Assembly: GCA_002361425.1 (NCBI GenBank)
Contig: DESW01000003.1
Location: 1-34,536 of the forward strand
DNA from: Candidatus Saccharibacteria bacterium UBA3304
GTDB lineage: Bacteria; Patescibacteriota; Saccharimonadia; Saccharimonadales; Saccharimonadaceae
Reading direction: 5' to 3'
Length of the DNA stretch: 34,536 nucleotides
A model generated the notes under the pieces. The model was not told where the DNA came from. It searched no databases and worked only from the letters and a program-made list of their open reading frames with translations. Below are positions 8,699-16,343 of the stretch, in pieces (positions within the stretch are counted from its first letter, which is position 1; each line of letters begins with the position of its first letter). The translations under genes and the position numbers were made by a program.

Positions 8699-10858
8699 TT
8701 ACATGCCTGGGATGTGGAAGGCGCTTGGGTCAGCATAGACTTGGTCTTGCATGACTGGATTGACGCCGTTTACGCTAGGGCTAGTTGCTGCAGGAGCGAC
8801 GGTTGCGGTAAGCGTATTATCCTCTTCTTGAAGAACGGCTGGCATAATCGGTTCAGCTGGTGGAAGCTGAGCGGCAGCAGCCTGAACTTCATCTTGAATA
8901 CCCTGCACATAAGCCTGAGCGGTAGGAGCTGGGGCTGGTGTAGCCTGAGACATTGGCTGTGGAGTAGTTGGGGCTGGTGCCGGCGCAACGGCTTCAGCTG
9001 GAGCCGAAACTGGTGGCATTGGAACACCGCCATCAAGCGTAAATGGGATTGGTGGTGGTGGCAAGATTGAGCCATCATCTGGCATAGGAAGTGGTGGATT
9101 TACATATTCGGCAGTGCTTGGAACGCCCATTGGCGCAACTGGAGGGACGGATGGATCGACGGTTGGCGCTGGCTGAAATTGAGCAGTAGGTGGAGTTGCG
9201 ACTGGAGCTTGGATAGCTTCATTAGCCATTGGTGCTGGAATAACTGGTTCAGCATTTTCCGGCACGAGAGGCTCCGCCATAGGCATAACAGGAGCTTCAA
9301 TTGGCGCCATTTCAGCAGTTGGAAGCTCAGTTGGAGCCATTACTGGAGCTGGAACAGCAGCTTGGAGTTCCTGTTCCATTTGCGCGGCATAATCTACGTT
9401 CTCTTTTGGCGGAAGGTTAGCTTCGCTTGGTGGCGTAAGGCTCTTCTCGTTGTTTATAGAAGCGGAATCTGGATGCGGCAACGGTTCTGGATCCGGAAGC
9501 GGGACTGGTTCTGGCTCCGGTGCGCTAGTAATATCAGCTGGTTGCTCTTCTGGGGCGACAGCAGGTTCAGCAAGCGGCTCGAGTTCCGGAGTTGGTAAAT
9601 CAACCGGCGCAGCCTCAGCTGGAGCTGGAACGGCGATAGTTTCAATTTCCGATGCGTCTTCTGGCGCAGTTGGGGTTTCATCAGCTGGCTCAATTGGAGC
9701 TGGCTCAGATTCTGGTAAATCTGGGACATTGTCTGGCTTCTTAGCAGACAATTCCTCAATTTCTTCGAGCCTTTCTTCGACTTCAGTTTTACCTTCTGCT
9801 GCTCTGATGGACGCATTCATGCGCTCAATAGCAAGCTCGGCGGCGTTCTTCTCTGGTTCCGGCTCTTCAGCAGGTTCTTCAGCAGACTCTTCAACTGGCT
9901 CTTCGACTGGTTTTGATTCTTCAACGGCCAGCTCGTCTTTCTTAATAACAAGCTCATTATCTGCTGGCTTTTCTTCTTTTACCGGTTCTTCTTTAACTGG
10001 TTCTTCTTCGAGCTCAGCAACATCGTCGTTAACGTCGACGGTGTTATTTGTAAGGATATCTACTGGAATACTAGAGGAAATGAGCTGCTGATCAGCGCCG
10101 TCGCTCATAAGAGCTGCGGCAATAGACATCGTGTCGGCGGAAGTGCGCTCATTGGAGAAGCGGTTAGTTGCGGCAACGATACCGGCGAGAAGTGCGGTTG
10201 CAGTAGATTTATCGATAAGCTTCTCTTCTCCGGCGCCATCATCGAGAACGTCACCAAGGTCAGCAATCATCTCAGAAACAGAGGAAGCGGCTGGATCGCC
10301 CCATTCGAGATCACCGAACTTGCCCGGAGCGGCGGCGGAGATATTAATGGAGCTGGCGTCATGCTTAATCTTGCCATACTCTCTAAGAGCGGAGTCGAGG
10401 TTGGATTCAGCATCGACGTTAAGGGCAATAATCAAATCGACGTTGTAATCACCGTGGCTAAATTCGAGATCTTTTTCATCAAGAGTGGTCTTGTAAGGAG
10501 TAATAAAGACCTTAACGAAGTCACCTTCAATCTTGTAGCGGAGGTGGTCGGCCTTCTCTTTATCAAGAGCGATGATGAAATCCTGGAGACTGTTCGTATT
10601 AGATTCGAAGGTTTTTTCTGGCTCAAGGAACTCAATGGCGTTTGGAACGGCACCAGAGAAAATTGCCGTTGCGTGTTTGCCGAGCTTATCGAGAATAAAA
10701 GTCAAACCAAGAGCTGCCGACAATTCATCGACACTTGGATTTTTTGATAAGGCAACTAATACGTTGTCGCTGTCCTTGATGCGATCAGCGACCTGAGCAA
10801 CAATACTCTTGCTCGGTTTTTTAACAGCCCCATTAGACTGCGTGTTTTTCTCTGGCAT
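8699..10858 (-). CDS. Degenerate DHH/NrnA-like domain protein with long P/E/A-rich disordered tail
   Basis: A 719-residue protein. Residues ~15-280 follow the layout of bacterial NrnA/DHH phosphoesterases: an N-terminal VLVALSKNPSVDELSAALGL segment (in active members this is H-x-x-P-D-x-D-x-x-G), a later DVDLIIALNVD-like strand (DYNVDLIIALNVDAES), then KHDASSINISAAAPG where the DHH motif would sit, and TALLAGIVAATNRFSN where the D-T motif would sit. The metal-binding residues are missing at each of these points, so catalysis looks lost. Residues ~285-719 are almost entirely Pro, Glu, Ala, Val, Thr and Ser, predicted to be disordered, first acidic then proline-rich. The gene is monocistronic between a bidirectional terminator and its own promoter. 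No signal peptide is seen, so it should be cytoplasmic. Function is unknown; a binding or scaffold role is inference. Confidence 0.7.
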   Translation of the reverse strand: MPEKNTQSNGAVKKPSKSIVAQVADRIKDSDNVLVALSKNPSVDELSAALGLTFILDKLGKHATAIFSGAVPNAIEFLEPEKTFESNTNSLQDFIIALDKEKADHLRYKIEGDFVKVFITPYKTTLDEKDLEFSHGDYNVDLIIALNVDAESNLDSALREYGKIKHDASSINISAAAPGKFGDLEWGDPAASSVSEMIADLGDVLDDGAGEEKLIDKSTATALLAGIVAATNRFSNERTSADTMSIAAALMSDGADQQLISSSIPVDILTNNTVDVNDDVAELEEEPVKEEPVKEEKPADNELVIKKDELAVEESKPVEEPVEESAEEPAEEPEPEKNAAELAIERMNASIRAAEGKTEVEERLEEIEELSAKKPDNVPDLPESEPAPIEPADETPTAPEDASEIETIAVPAPAEAAPVDLPTPELEPLAEPAVAPEEQPADITSAPEPEPVPLPDPEPLPHPDSASINNEKSLTPPSEANLPPKENVDYAAQMEQELQAAVPAPVMAPTELPTAEMAPIEAPVMPMAEPLVPENAEPVIPAPMANEAIQAPVATPPTAQFQPAPTVDPSVPPVAPMGVPSTAEYVNPPLPMPDDGSILPPPPIPFTLDGGVPMPPVSAPAEAVAPAPAPTTPQPMSQATPAPAPTAQAYVQGIQDEVQAAAAQLPPAEPIMPAVLQEEDNTLTATVAPAATSPSVNGVNPVMQDQVYADPSAFHIPGM

Positions 10859-10898
10859 TTTTAATTTTCTTTGTTTATTTTTGACCTAATTTGGAATT

Positions 10899-10927
10899 AG
10901 TTTAGCATAAGCTGTTAACTTTTGCAA
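10899..10927 (-). promoter_or_regulatory. Promoter of the DHH-like gene
   Basis: On the minus strand: TTGCAA (10922-10927), a 17-nt spacer and TAAACT (10899-10904). This predicts a leader of about 35 nt before the ATG at 10858. It lies back to back with the rpsT promoter. Confidence 0.55.
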
Positions 10928-10945
10928 GCCCTCTCTGCACTACTC

Positions 10946-10974
10946 TTTACATTTTTGCAAAAATAGAATATAAT
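10946..10974 (+). promoter_or_regulatory. Promoter of rpsT
   Basis: TTTACA (10946-10951), a 17-nt spacer and TATAAT (10969-10974). The leader of about 30 nt contains AAGGA 8 nt before the ATG. Confidence 0.75.
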
Positions 10975-11012
10975 AATGGGAATTGTAATAATAATTTTTA
11001 AGGAAGAATTAA

Positions 11013-11420
11013 ATGCCGATTATTAAATCCGCAAAAAAGGCGGCTCGCCAATCTGTTAAGCGCCGCGAAAACAACCAGCAGATCAAGAAGACTATCCGTG
11101 CTGCTCTCAAAGAGTTCCACAACAAGCCAACTGCTGACAATATGAAGAAAGTTCAGTCTGAGTACGACAAGGCTGTCAAAAAAGGTCTTATCAAGAAGAA
11201 TACCGCAAGCCGCCGCAAAGCTAAGCTCGCTATCTTCGCTAAGGCTGCAGGTGTAAAGAACACCGCTGCTGCAAAGAAAGCTGCTGCTCCAAAGGCAACC
11301 GCTGAGAAGAAAGCTCCGGCTAAAAAGGCTACTGCAACCAAGGCTACCGCAGCTAAGAAACCAGCTGCAGCAAAGAAGCCAGCTGCAAAGAAAGCTCCAG
11401 CTAAGAAAGCTGAAAAATAA
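11013..11420 (+). CDS. rpsT: Ribosomal protein S20 with histone-like C-terminal extension
   Basis: A 135-residue protein. Residues 1-~85 are S20: MPIIKSAKKAARQSVKRREN at the start, and RRKAKLAIFAKAA near the end of the domain. S20 is a primary 16S rRNA binder in the small subunit. Ordinary S20 is about 85-90 residues; here ~50 extra residues form a repetitive Lys/Ala/Pro tail (KKPAAAKKPAAKKAPAKK type) like that of histone H1-like and AlgP-like proteins. The tail is very basic and probably disordered, and would bind RNA or DNA non-specifically. The gene stands alone with its own promoter and terminator. Confidence 0.93.
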   Translation: MPIIKSAKKAARQSVKRRENNQQIKKTIRAALKEFHNKPTADNMKKVQSEYDKAVKKGLIKKNTASRRKAKLAIFAKAAGVKNTAAAKKAAAPKATAEKKAPAKKATATKATAAKKPAAAKKPAAKKAPAKKAEK

Positions 11421-11432
11421 AAATAGTTCATC

Positions 11433-11464
11433 AAAATATCTCCCTTGCGGGAGATATTTTTTTA
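11433..11464 (+). terminator. Terminator of rpsT
   Basis: AAATATCTCCC, loop TTGC, GGGAGATATTT, followed by further T residues up to 11463. It may also serve the convergent CYTH gene, though the minus-strand T-run is shorter. Confidence 0.85.
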
Positions 11465-11465
11465 T

Positions 11466-12038
11466 TTAGCTGATTTTGTCCATCGGGTCATTCTTAGACG
11501 ACTCGAGAATTTCGCCGTAAGTCTCATTAACTGGCTTACCGGAGACGCGGAGAACTTTGAAGGTATCGAGGATATCATTATAGGCTTCGCGAGGATCATC
11601 GCCGTCAGCGAGATCGGACTCGATACGAGCATAGTAACCTGGGATACCATCAATCTTATCAATATAGACGTTTACAGATTCACCCATGCGAAGCTCTTCA
11701 CGGCGACGGCTAACTTCGTAACGGAGTTCATAGCCGAGCTGATAGAGAATGTGAGCCATTTCAGAATAATCTTTAATGACGGTCGCATTAACAAGGTCAA
11801 ACTTCTCATCTTCGAAGTGACGGCGCATAACGAGGGCGTAAATCGCCTTCTTTTCTGGGTCTTTTACAATCGTGCGAAGAGTGAGACGAGGCATAGCCTT
11901 ATCACGCGCAAAGCGCTTTGGCACAAAGACACGATCATGTTGCCAGTAAGGAGCGGAAAAGGTGAAATCAATCTCGCTGAGCGTCTCAATGAAGTCCGCG
12001 CGGGAGTTCAATTTCATTTTGATGATGGTCTTTTTCAT
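11466..12038 (-). CDS. CYTH-domain-like protein
   Basis: A 190-residue protein with CYTH (CyaB/thiamine-triphosphatase fold) features: alternating charged strands, a PRLTLRT strand, YALVMRRHFE, a basic RRREELRM segment, and the characteristic IDKIDGIPGYYARIE near residue 125-140, which matches the (V/L)-D-x-(I/L)-x-G-(L/Y)-G-x-(F/Y)-x-E-(I/L)-E strand. The family usually acts on triphosphate-containing nucleotides or polyphosphate with metal ions. The N-terminal E-x-E-x-K signature is replaced by IIKMKL, so activity is uncertain. AGGAGG lies just before the ATG, and the gap to the upstream rnhA stop is 12 nt, so the two form an operon. The CYTH assignment is by pattern only. Confidence 0.65.
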   Translation of the reverse strand: MKKTIIKMKLNSRADFIETLSEIDFTFSAPYWQHDRVFVPKRFARDKAMPRLTLRTIVKDPEKKAIYALVMRRHFEDEKFDLVNATVIKDYSEMAHILYQLGYELRYEVSRRREELRMGESVNVYIDKIDGIPGYYARIESDLADGDDPREAYNDILDTFKVLRVSGKPVNETYGEILESSKNDPMDKIS

Positions 12039-12050
12039 GGCGACCTCCTC

Positions 12051-12473
12051 CTATAATTCTGCGCCCTGTCGCGCTTTATTTGCCCACTCGTCGGCTAGTT
12101 CGTTCCCTTCTGTACCAACATGGCCGCGAGTCCACTTTAAGTTTACGTCCGGTTTGCTTACAAATAGTTCATAGAGCTCTTGTACAAGCTCGAGGTTCTT
12201 GATTGGGCCGGTTTTCTTAGTCCAGCCGTTAGCCTTCCAGGTTGGTGCCCATTTTGTGACAACATTTACCCAGAACTCAGAGTCAGTCATAATCTCGTCA
12301 CCAGGCTCAGCAAGCTTATAGGCAGCAATGAGGGCCATTGCTTCCATGCGAATATTAGTAGAATTAGCTTCTTTGCCAAGCGCTGCTGGCTGTTTAGAAT
12401 CAAGATCAATCACTGCGAAGCCGCCTGGGCCAGGATTCGGAGAGGCAGAACCGTCAGTATAATAATGTTTCAT
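12051..12473 (-). CDS. rnhA: Ribonuclease HI
   Basis: A 140-residue RNase HI that degrades the RNA strand of RNA-DNA hybrids, for example R-loops and primer remnants. The four acidic catalytic residues are visible: D7 (YTDGSASPNPGPGG), E44 (RMEAMALIAAY), D64 (MTDSEFWVN) and D128 (NELADEWAN). H118 sits in WTRGHVGTEGN, the loop that helps product release. Length is normal for the minimal enzyme. It is the first gene of a two-gene unit with the CYTH gene. TATAAT ends 7 nt before the ATG and no Shine-Dalgarno is seen. Confidence 0.95.
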   Translation of the reverse strand: MKHYYTDGSASPNPGPGGFAVIDLDSKQPAALGKEANSTNIRMEAMALIAAYKLAEPGDEIMTDSEFWVNVVTKWAPTWKANGWTKKTGPIKNLELVQELYELFVSKPDVNLKWTRGHVGTEGNELADEWANKARQGAEL

Positions 12474-12480
12474 TTACCCA

Positions 12481-12486
12481 ATTATA
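12481..12486 (-). promoter_or_regulatory. rnhA -10 element, predicted leaderless start
   Basis: TATAAT on the minus strand, with 7 nt between it and the ATG at 12473. No clear -35 is visible at the usual distance; that region falls in the tail of the upstream LCP gene. Confidence 0.5.
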
Positions 12487-12498
12487 TAACAAAACAGA

Positions 12499-14253
12499 TT
12501 AATGAGAGAAGCCGTTACCGATGATAACGATAAAGTCAGCTTCGACGTTCTTGAGACCTTCTGGAATCTCAGTAGTCATAGTGTTGTTTTTGCCATCAAT
12601 CTTATAGAACTTTTTGAGCGCCTCTGCGGTCTGGGTCATTCTAGAGTTCTTCTGGTAGACGCGTACACCATCAAAGCCGCCAAGGCCGCTTGGAGCGTTT
12701 GCAGTGCCCTTTACGATGTAGCCGTTGTCTTCGAGCTTAGTCTTCTCTTTACCAGCAATACCGTAAGCATTAGTGCCGTTATAGACCATAATCTGAGCGT
12801 TCTCAGAGGTGAATGACTCGGCGCTAAGTTTACGCTTCATATAGTTCTTAATTTCATTATAGTTGCCAACACCGGCGGTTGGGAGAACGTATGAAATGTT
12901 ATTAACCATACCAGTCGTCATAAGAGCACGCGGCTTATCAGAGGCGTCAGTAAGCGAGATAGATGTAAGATTTTTTATATCTACGTTGCTTGCTACCTTG
13001 AGAGCGGTTTTAATCTCAGTATCCTTAAAGTCGGTACGGAGGTTGTCGCCAACAGCACTCTTAATCTGCATTACGGCGCCAAGATCGGAGGTGATATTCT
13101 TTGCTTTTGCTTTCTTAATAATTGCCTCAAGAATACGCTGCTGGAAGACCTCACGGTTAAAGTTACCGTTAGATGCACCCCAACCGCCGTAAGCGTTACG
13201 AACACGCGCTACAGCAAGCGCAGCGGCACCATCAAGGTGAATTACTTGGCCGTTTGGATAGTTAATATAGGTATTACCGCGGCTATCTTTATCGGCGAGA
13301 CCCTTCTTGCTAGTTGTTTCGATAGTAACTTCGTCACCATCCCAGCCTTGGCCCTTATAAGTAAAGACAACATCAATACCACCAACAGCATTAACAATCT
13401 TTACGACTGCATCCCAGTTAGCATGAATCTTATAATGGACATCTACGCCAAGAACTTCCGTGAAGGCGTCAGCGAGCTTCTGTGCAGCTCTGCTCTCGCG
13501 AACAGATTTGTCTTCATTCTTATTCTTAGAATATTCACAGAAATAAATCTCATTAAACTTTCCAGTACCAGTACAAGCATAAGGCGCCTTAAGGTCGCGT
13601 GGAAGGCTGACAGCTTTAGCGTCACCAGTTTCCTGATTAATACTAAGAAGCATCATGGAGTCAGTAAGGAAGCCGCCATCATAGTTTGGATTATCCATAT
13701 CGTAGCCTTCAGTACCGAAGATAATCATATTCGTACGGCCATTTGCATCCTGTTTGAGTGGTGTATCTGGATCAGAGAAGATAAGGCCGAGGAGGTTGCC
13801 GCCATCAGTAACCTTAGCGACAAAATCATTAAAGTAGAAGTAAGCTGCGGCGCCACCGGCGAGAATTAACAATAATAATACAATTAATATTTTGCGGATA
13901 ATGTGCTTTTTCTTCTTATCTTTTTTAGCTTTCTTGCGCTTTTCCTTCTTTGGAACATCTGCAAGATTAGTAGGGTCCACGTCTTTTACCTCCTCAAGGA
14001 AATCCCTTACAGCATCTTCGCGATGAGCCTGCTTTTCTACTTCAGCCTGCTCTACCTCGAGTGCTTCATTTTCCGCAATCAATTCTTTTAGATCTTTCTT
14101 CTTGGAGGGCACTTCTAGACTGCGCTTCTTTTTTGGAGCGCTAACAGAAATTTTCTTTGGGGCGGTGTTCTTCTTTATGGGCGCAGTTTTCCTAGTGGTA
14201 GTTGTTTTACTCGCACTTCTCCGCTGTAGCCCGTCGATAGACTTACTACTCAT
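12499..14253 (-). CDS. LytR-CpsA-Psr (LCP) family cell-wall ligase with LytR C-terminal domain
   Basis: A 584-residue protein. Residues 1-118 are a highly charged, lysine-rich cytoplasmic region that is unusually long for the family. A membrane helix spans ~119-141. The extracellular LCP domain (~170-420) shows FLTDSMMLLSINQ (D198), AVSLPRDL (R219), VDVHYKIHANWDAVVKIVNAVGGIDV, and LDGAAALAVARVRNAYGG followed by FNREVFQQRILEAII. A LytR_C-like domain follows near 480-560 (IMVYNGTNAYGIAG). LCP enzymes transfer lipid-linked glycopolymers to peptidoglycan, so this protein probably attaches the polysaccharide made by the galE/wzz/epsG genes; that link is inference. A TAAAAT ends 7 nt before the ATG with no Shine-Dalgarno. 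Confidence 0.92.
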   Translation of the reverse strand: MSSKSIDGLQRRSASKTTTTRKTAPIKKNTAPKKISVSAPKKKRSLEVPSKKKDLKELIAENEALEVEQAEVEKQAHREDAVRDFLEEVKDVDPTNLADVPKKEKRKKAKKDKKKKHIIRKILIVLLLLILAGGAAAYFYFNDFVAKVTDGGNLLGLIFSDPDTPLKQDANGRTNMIIFGTEGYDMDNPNYDGGFLTDSMMLLSINQETGDAKAVSLPRDLKAPYACTGTGKFNEIYFCEYSKNKNEDKSVRESRAAQKLADAFTEVLGVDVHYKIHANWDAVVKIVNAVGGIDVVFTYKGQGWDGDEVTIETTSKKGLADKDSRGNTYINYPNGQVIHLDGAAALAVARVRNAYGGWGASNGNFNREVFQQRILEAIIKKAKAKNITSDLGAVMQIKSAVGDNLRTDFKDTEIKTALKVASNVDIKNLTSISLTDASDKPRALMTTGMVNNISYVLPTAGVGNYNEIKNYMKRKLSAESFTSENAQIMVYNGTNAYGIAGKEKTKLEDNGYIVKGTANAPSGLGGFDGVRVYQKNSRMTQTAEALKKFYKIDGKNNTMTTEIPEGLKNVEADFIVIIGNGFSH

Positions 14254-14260
14254 ACGTTAT

Positions 14261-14266
14261 ATTTTA
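14261..14266 (-). promoter_or_regulatory. LCP gene -10 element, predicted leaderless start
   Basis: TAAAAT on the minus strand, with 7 nt before the ATG at 14253. The -35 region is not clear. Confidence 0.45.
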
Positions 14267-14287
14267 ACATTTTTAGCTTAAAAAGTT

Positions 14288-14316
14288 TTGCACAGCGTGT
14301 GAATTTATTTTATAAT
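14288..14316 (+). promoter_or_regulatory. Unassigned strong plus-strand promoter
   Basis: TTGCAC (14288-14293), a 17-nt spacer and TATAAT (14311-14316). No plus-strand gene follows; the next plus-strand gene is dnaA, more than 2 kb away. It points into a structured stretch and then antisense into jag. Confidence 0.55.
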
Positions 14317-14321
14317 AATTG

Positions 14322-14419
14322 GCCGCTTTAACAACCGAACATGTTCGGTTTTACAGGGGTGGAGACGCGTTCGGGAAACAAAAAATCCGGCTTTTAGGCC
14401 GGATTCCTGTGGGTAAAAC
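14322..14419 (+). ncRNA. Candidate small structured RNA (unidentified)
   Basis: Between the divergently placed promoter at 14288-14316 and the jag stop lie ~100 nt with several inverted repeats: the 18-bp perfect palindrome AACCGAACATGTTCGGTT (14333-14350), an 8-bp stem AATCCGGC/GCCGGATT (14384-14405), and an outer pairing GTTTTACAGG (14348-14357) with CCTG-TGGG-TAAAAC (14406-14419). The inner stem is also the jag terminator on the minus strand, so part of the structure has another explanation. I could not match it to SRP RNA, 6S RNA, tmRNA or a known riboswitch. No clear plus-strand terminator is seen at 14419. Confidence 0.3.
14378..14405 (-). terminator. Terminator of the rpmH-rnpA-yidC-jag operon
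   Basis: On the minus strand: stem AATCCGGC, loop of 6 nt, GCCGGATT, followed by a run of T. It lies 23 nt beyond the jag stop. Confidence 0.85.
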
Positions 14420-14428
14420 TGTTGAATT

Positions 14429-14902
14429 CTACTCTTCTTCTGCGACGTCTTTGCGGACGATATGAAGGCGGCGTTCGCGGCCTTCACCCTGGCTGAAGGT
14501 TTCGATATCGGAGTAGTCCTGTGCAAAGCGGTGGACAACACGGCGATCGGCAGCGTTAAGGTCGAGGACTTTCTCTTTGCCAGTGCGGCGAACTTCCTGA
14601 ATCCAGTTCTCTGCCTGGCGCTCAATCTTGTCTGCGCGCTGACGCTTGTAATCTGCAATATCAATATTTACACGAGTAACCTCTGCGTTGCGAGCAACGA
14701 GAGTCATCATAACGACATGCTGGAGAGCACGAAGGTTATTAGCGTTCTTACCAATCAAGAGCGAGTTCATGCTGGTTGATGGGATAGAAAGCTGAATAAC
14801 GTCATCCTCGATAGTCGAGTAGACCGCTACATTGATACCGAAGAATGACAGTAAGTCCTCAAGATACTTCGTTGCGAAGCGGATTGATTCGTCTGTATTC
14901 AT
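14429..14902 (-). CDS. jag: Jag / SpoIIIJ-associated RNA-binding protein (KH-R3H)
   Basis: A 157-residue RNA-binding protein. It has a KH domain (about residues 30-80, LLIGKNANNLRALQHV) and a C-terminal R3H domain with RRVVH (R-x-x-x-H) in DRRVVHRFAQDY. The Jag-N domain of longer homologues is missing, and the KH loop reads G-K-N-A instead of the usual G-K-R-G. Position directly after yidC, with only 3 nt between them and the Shine-Dalgarno AAGGAG lying inside the end of yidC, is the conserved bacterial arrangement. The family is linked to cell-wall synthesis control and to small-RNA binding in Firmicutes. Last gene of the operon, followed by a terminator. Confidence 0.93.
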   Translation of the reverse strand: MNTDESIRFATKYLEDLLSFFGINVAVYSTIEDDVIQLSIPSTSMNSLLIGKNANNLRALQHVVMMTLVARNAEVTRVNIDIADYKRQRADKIERQAENWIQEVRRTGKEKVLDLNAADRRVVHRFAQDYSDIETFSQGEGRERRLHIVRKDVAEEE

Positions 14903-14905
14903 ATA

Positions 14906-15967
14906 TTATCTCCTTTTCTTTTTATTAGAAGCAGAGATACGTGTGATATGGACCTTTTCGTTTTTATTTTTATTATTACTTGCGTAATGTGTAGTTTTCT
15001 TTGGTTCAGTGTTATCTTCGACGATGACAGCCTCTTGAGCCTCTTTTAATTCCTTGAGGACGCGCTTATCTGCAGCAGCTTCCATCTCGGTGTAATCGCG
15101 GCTAAGAATGACTTTTTGAATACCAATAGTAATAAGGTTGTTTAAGAGGTAGTAGAAGACAAGAGCACCTGGAAGATTAATCATGATCATGAGCATCATT
15201 AGTGGCATCATCCAAGTCATCTGCCCCTGAGCAACAGCATTAATCTCGTTTTGATCAGCTTCTTTGCCATTAGCTGCATCTTTCATAAGGTCGCGCATAG
15301 TGCGGCGCTTCTTGCCCTTCTGGCGAGATGGATCCATCTGCTTAGACATAATGTACTGAGAAGCAGCAGATAGTAATGCAAAGATAAGGATTACAACAGA
15401 GCTCTTCGTAGCGAAGCCTGCGGTTGCGGAAAGATTAATAGTACCGAAGAGGCGTGGCTGCCAATCTTCGTTGTAGTTGACCTTCGATACGTCACCACCG
15501 TTTTCGGCAACCTTTGCGAAGTAATCGTTCTGATGATTAATAAGGGCATCAACGTTTGGGAGAGTTTTTACAAAAGAATATGCCGAGTGGTCGACATTAT
15601 AATTCTCGCGTGGGCGAGCAGCAACGTTAATAGCAGTAAACAAGCTAATAAAGAGTGGTAACTGAATGAAAAGCGTGAGCATGGAGCGGAAAGGCTTTAC
15701 ATTCTTACGCTTGTAGAGATCCATCATCTGAAGGGATTCCATCTGGCGATTACCCTTGCAGCGCTTCTTAATCTCAGCGAGCTCTGGCTGAATCTCACGC
15801 ATGATGCGAGTCTGGTGAAGCTGACGCTTCATCATTGGCCACATACAAATCTTAGCGATAATGACAAAGATAATAATTGCGATACCGAAGTCACCCACTA
15901 CAGAGTAAATCGCGAAAAAAATGTTCACGATTGGGCGCACGATAATCATATCGATTAAATCAAACAT
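14906..15967 (-). CDS. yidC: Membrane protein insertase YidC/Oxa1
   Basis: A 353-residue insertase that places proteins in the inner membrane with or without SecYEG. It lacks the large periplasmic P1 domain of proteobacterial YidC, as in Gram-positive forms. Visible features are the amphipathic start, the cytoplasmic hairpin with MKRQLHQTRIMREIQPELAEI, FIQLPLFISLFTAIN, and the late helices with MTWMMPLMMLMIMINLPGAL and VFYYLLNNLITIGIQ. An unusual polar insertion of ~60 residues (NYNVDHSAYSF onward) lies outside the membrane between two helices. The C-terminus is basic (KKKRR), typical for ribosome contact. AGGAG lies 13 nt before the ATG. Operon with rnpA (29-nt gap) and jag (3 nt). Confidence 0.95.
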   Translation of the reverse strand: MFDLIDMIIVRPIVNIFFAIYSVVGDFGIAIIIFVIIAKICMWPMMKRQLHQTRIMREIQPELAEIKKRCKGNRQMESLQMMDLYKRKNVKPFRSMLTLFIQLPLFISLFTAINVAARPRENYNVDHSAYSFVKTLPNVDALINHQNDYFAKVAENGGDVSKVNYNEDWQPRLFGTINLSATAGFATKSSVVILIFALLSAASQYIMSKQMDPSRQKGKKRRTMRDLMKDAANGKEADQNEINAVAQGQMTWMMPLMMLMIMINLPGALVFYYLLNNLITIGIQKVILSRDYTEMEAAADKRVLKELKEAQEAVIVEDNTEPKKTTHYASNNKNKNEKVHITRISASNKKKRR

Positions 15968-15996
15968 ATATTTTTACACACTCCTAATGAGGTATA

Positions 15997-16338
15997 TTAT
16001 ATTATTTTTGCCTCAATAAGTAAATTATGAATAAGGGAGCGGAGCTCTTTGAAGTCGATACTCGCAATCTCTTTTGTATAGACAATAAAAATACAGTCTA
16101 CTGGTTGCTGAATTTTTGGTTGTTCAGCACGAATCGCTTCGTAAACGCGGCGGCGAATACGGTTACGACCGACAGCAGACTTTAGTACTTTTTTACTAAC
16201 AACGACACCGAAACGCTGGTGATTTCTAGCGTTAGATGCAAAAACCAGGGATATTTTAGAATCCCTGATTGTTTTGCCGTGTTGATAGGTATATCTTACC
16301 CCGCCACGTGAATGAAAACGATATCGTTTAGATAACAT
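15997..16338 (-). CDS. rnpA: Ribonuclease P protein component
   Basis: A 113-residue protein subunit of RNase P, which removes 5' leaders from pre-tRNAs together with the catalytic RNA. The signature RNR region is present as GRNRIRRRVYEAIR, preceded by RFGVVVSKKVLKSAV, both typical. It starts with MLSKRYRF. The gap to rpmH is 5 nt and no convincing Shine-Dalgarno is seen, suggesting translational coupling to rpmH. The RNase P RNA gene is not in the window. Confidence 0.95.
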   Translation of the reverse strand: MLSKRYRFHSRGGVRYTYQHGKTIRDSKISLVFASNARNHQRFGVVVSKKVLKSAVGRNRIRRRVYEAIRAEQPKIQQPVDCIFIVYTKEIASIDFKELRSLIHNLLIEAKII

Positions 16339-16343
16339 CCCGC

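Noticed and set aside
9450..10091. Ser/Gly-rich 213-codon plus-strand frame opposite the P/E/A tail
   Set aside because: The composition is the direct antisense of a low-complexity Pro/Glu/Ala coding region.
14322..14419. SRP RNA (4.5S) identity for the structured region
   Set aside because: The size fits, but the conserved GGAAG-loop and domain IV asymmetric-loop sequence are not present on either strand.
14305..14664. 119-codon minus-strand frame through the jag terminator
   Set aside because: It overlaps jag in another frame and runs through the terminator and palindrome; no start signal.
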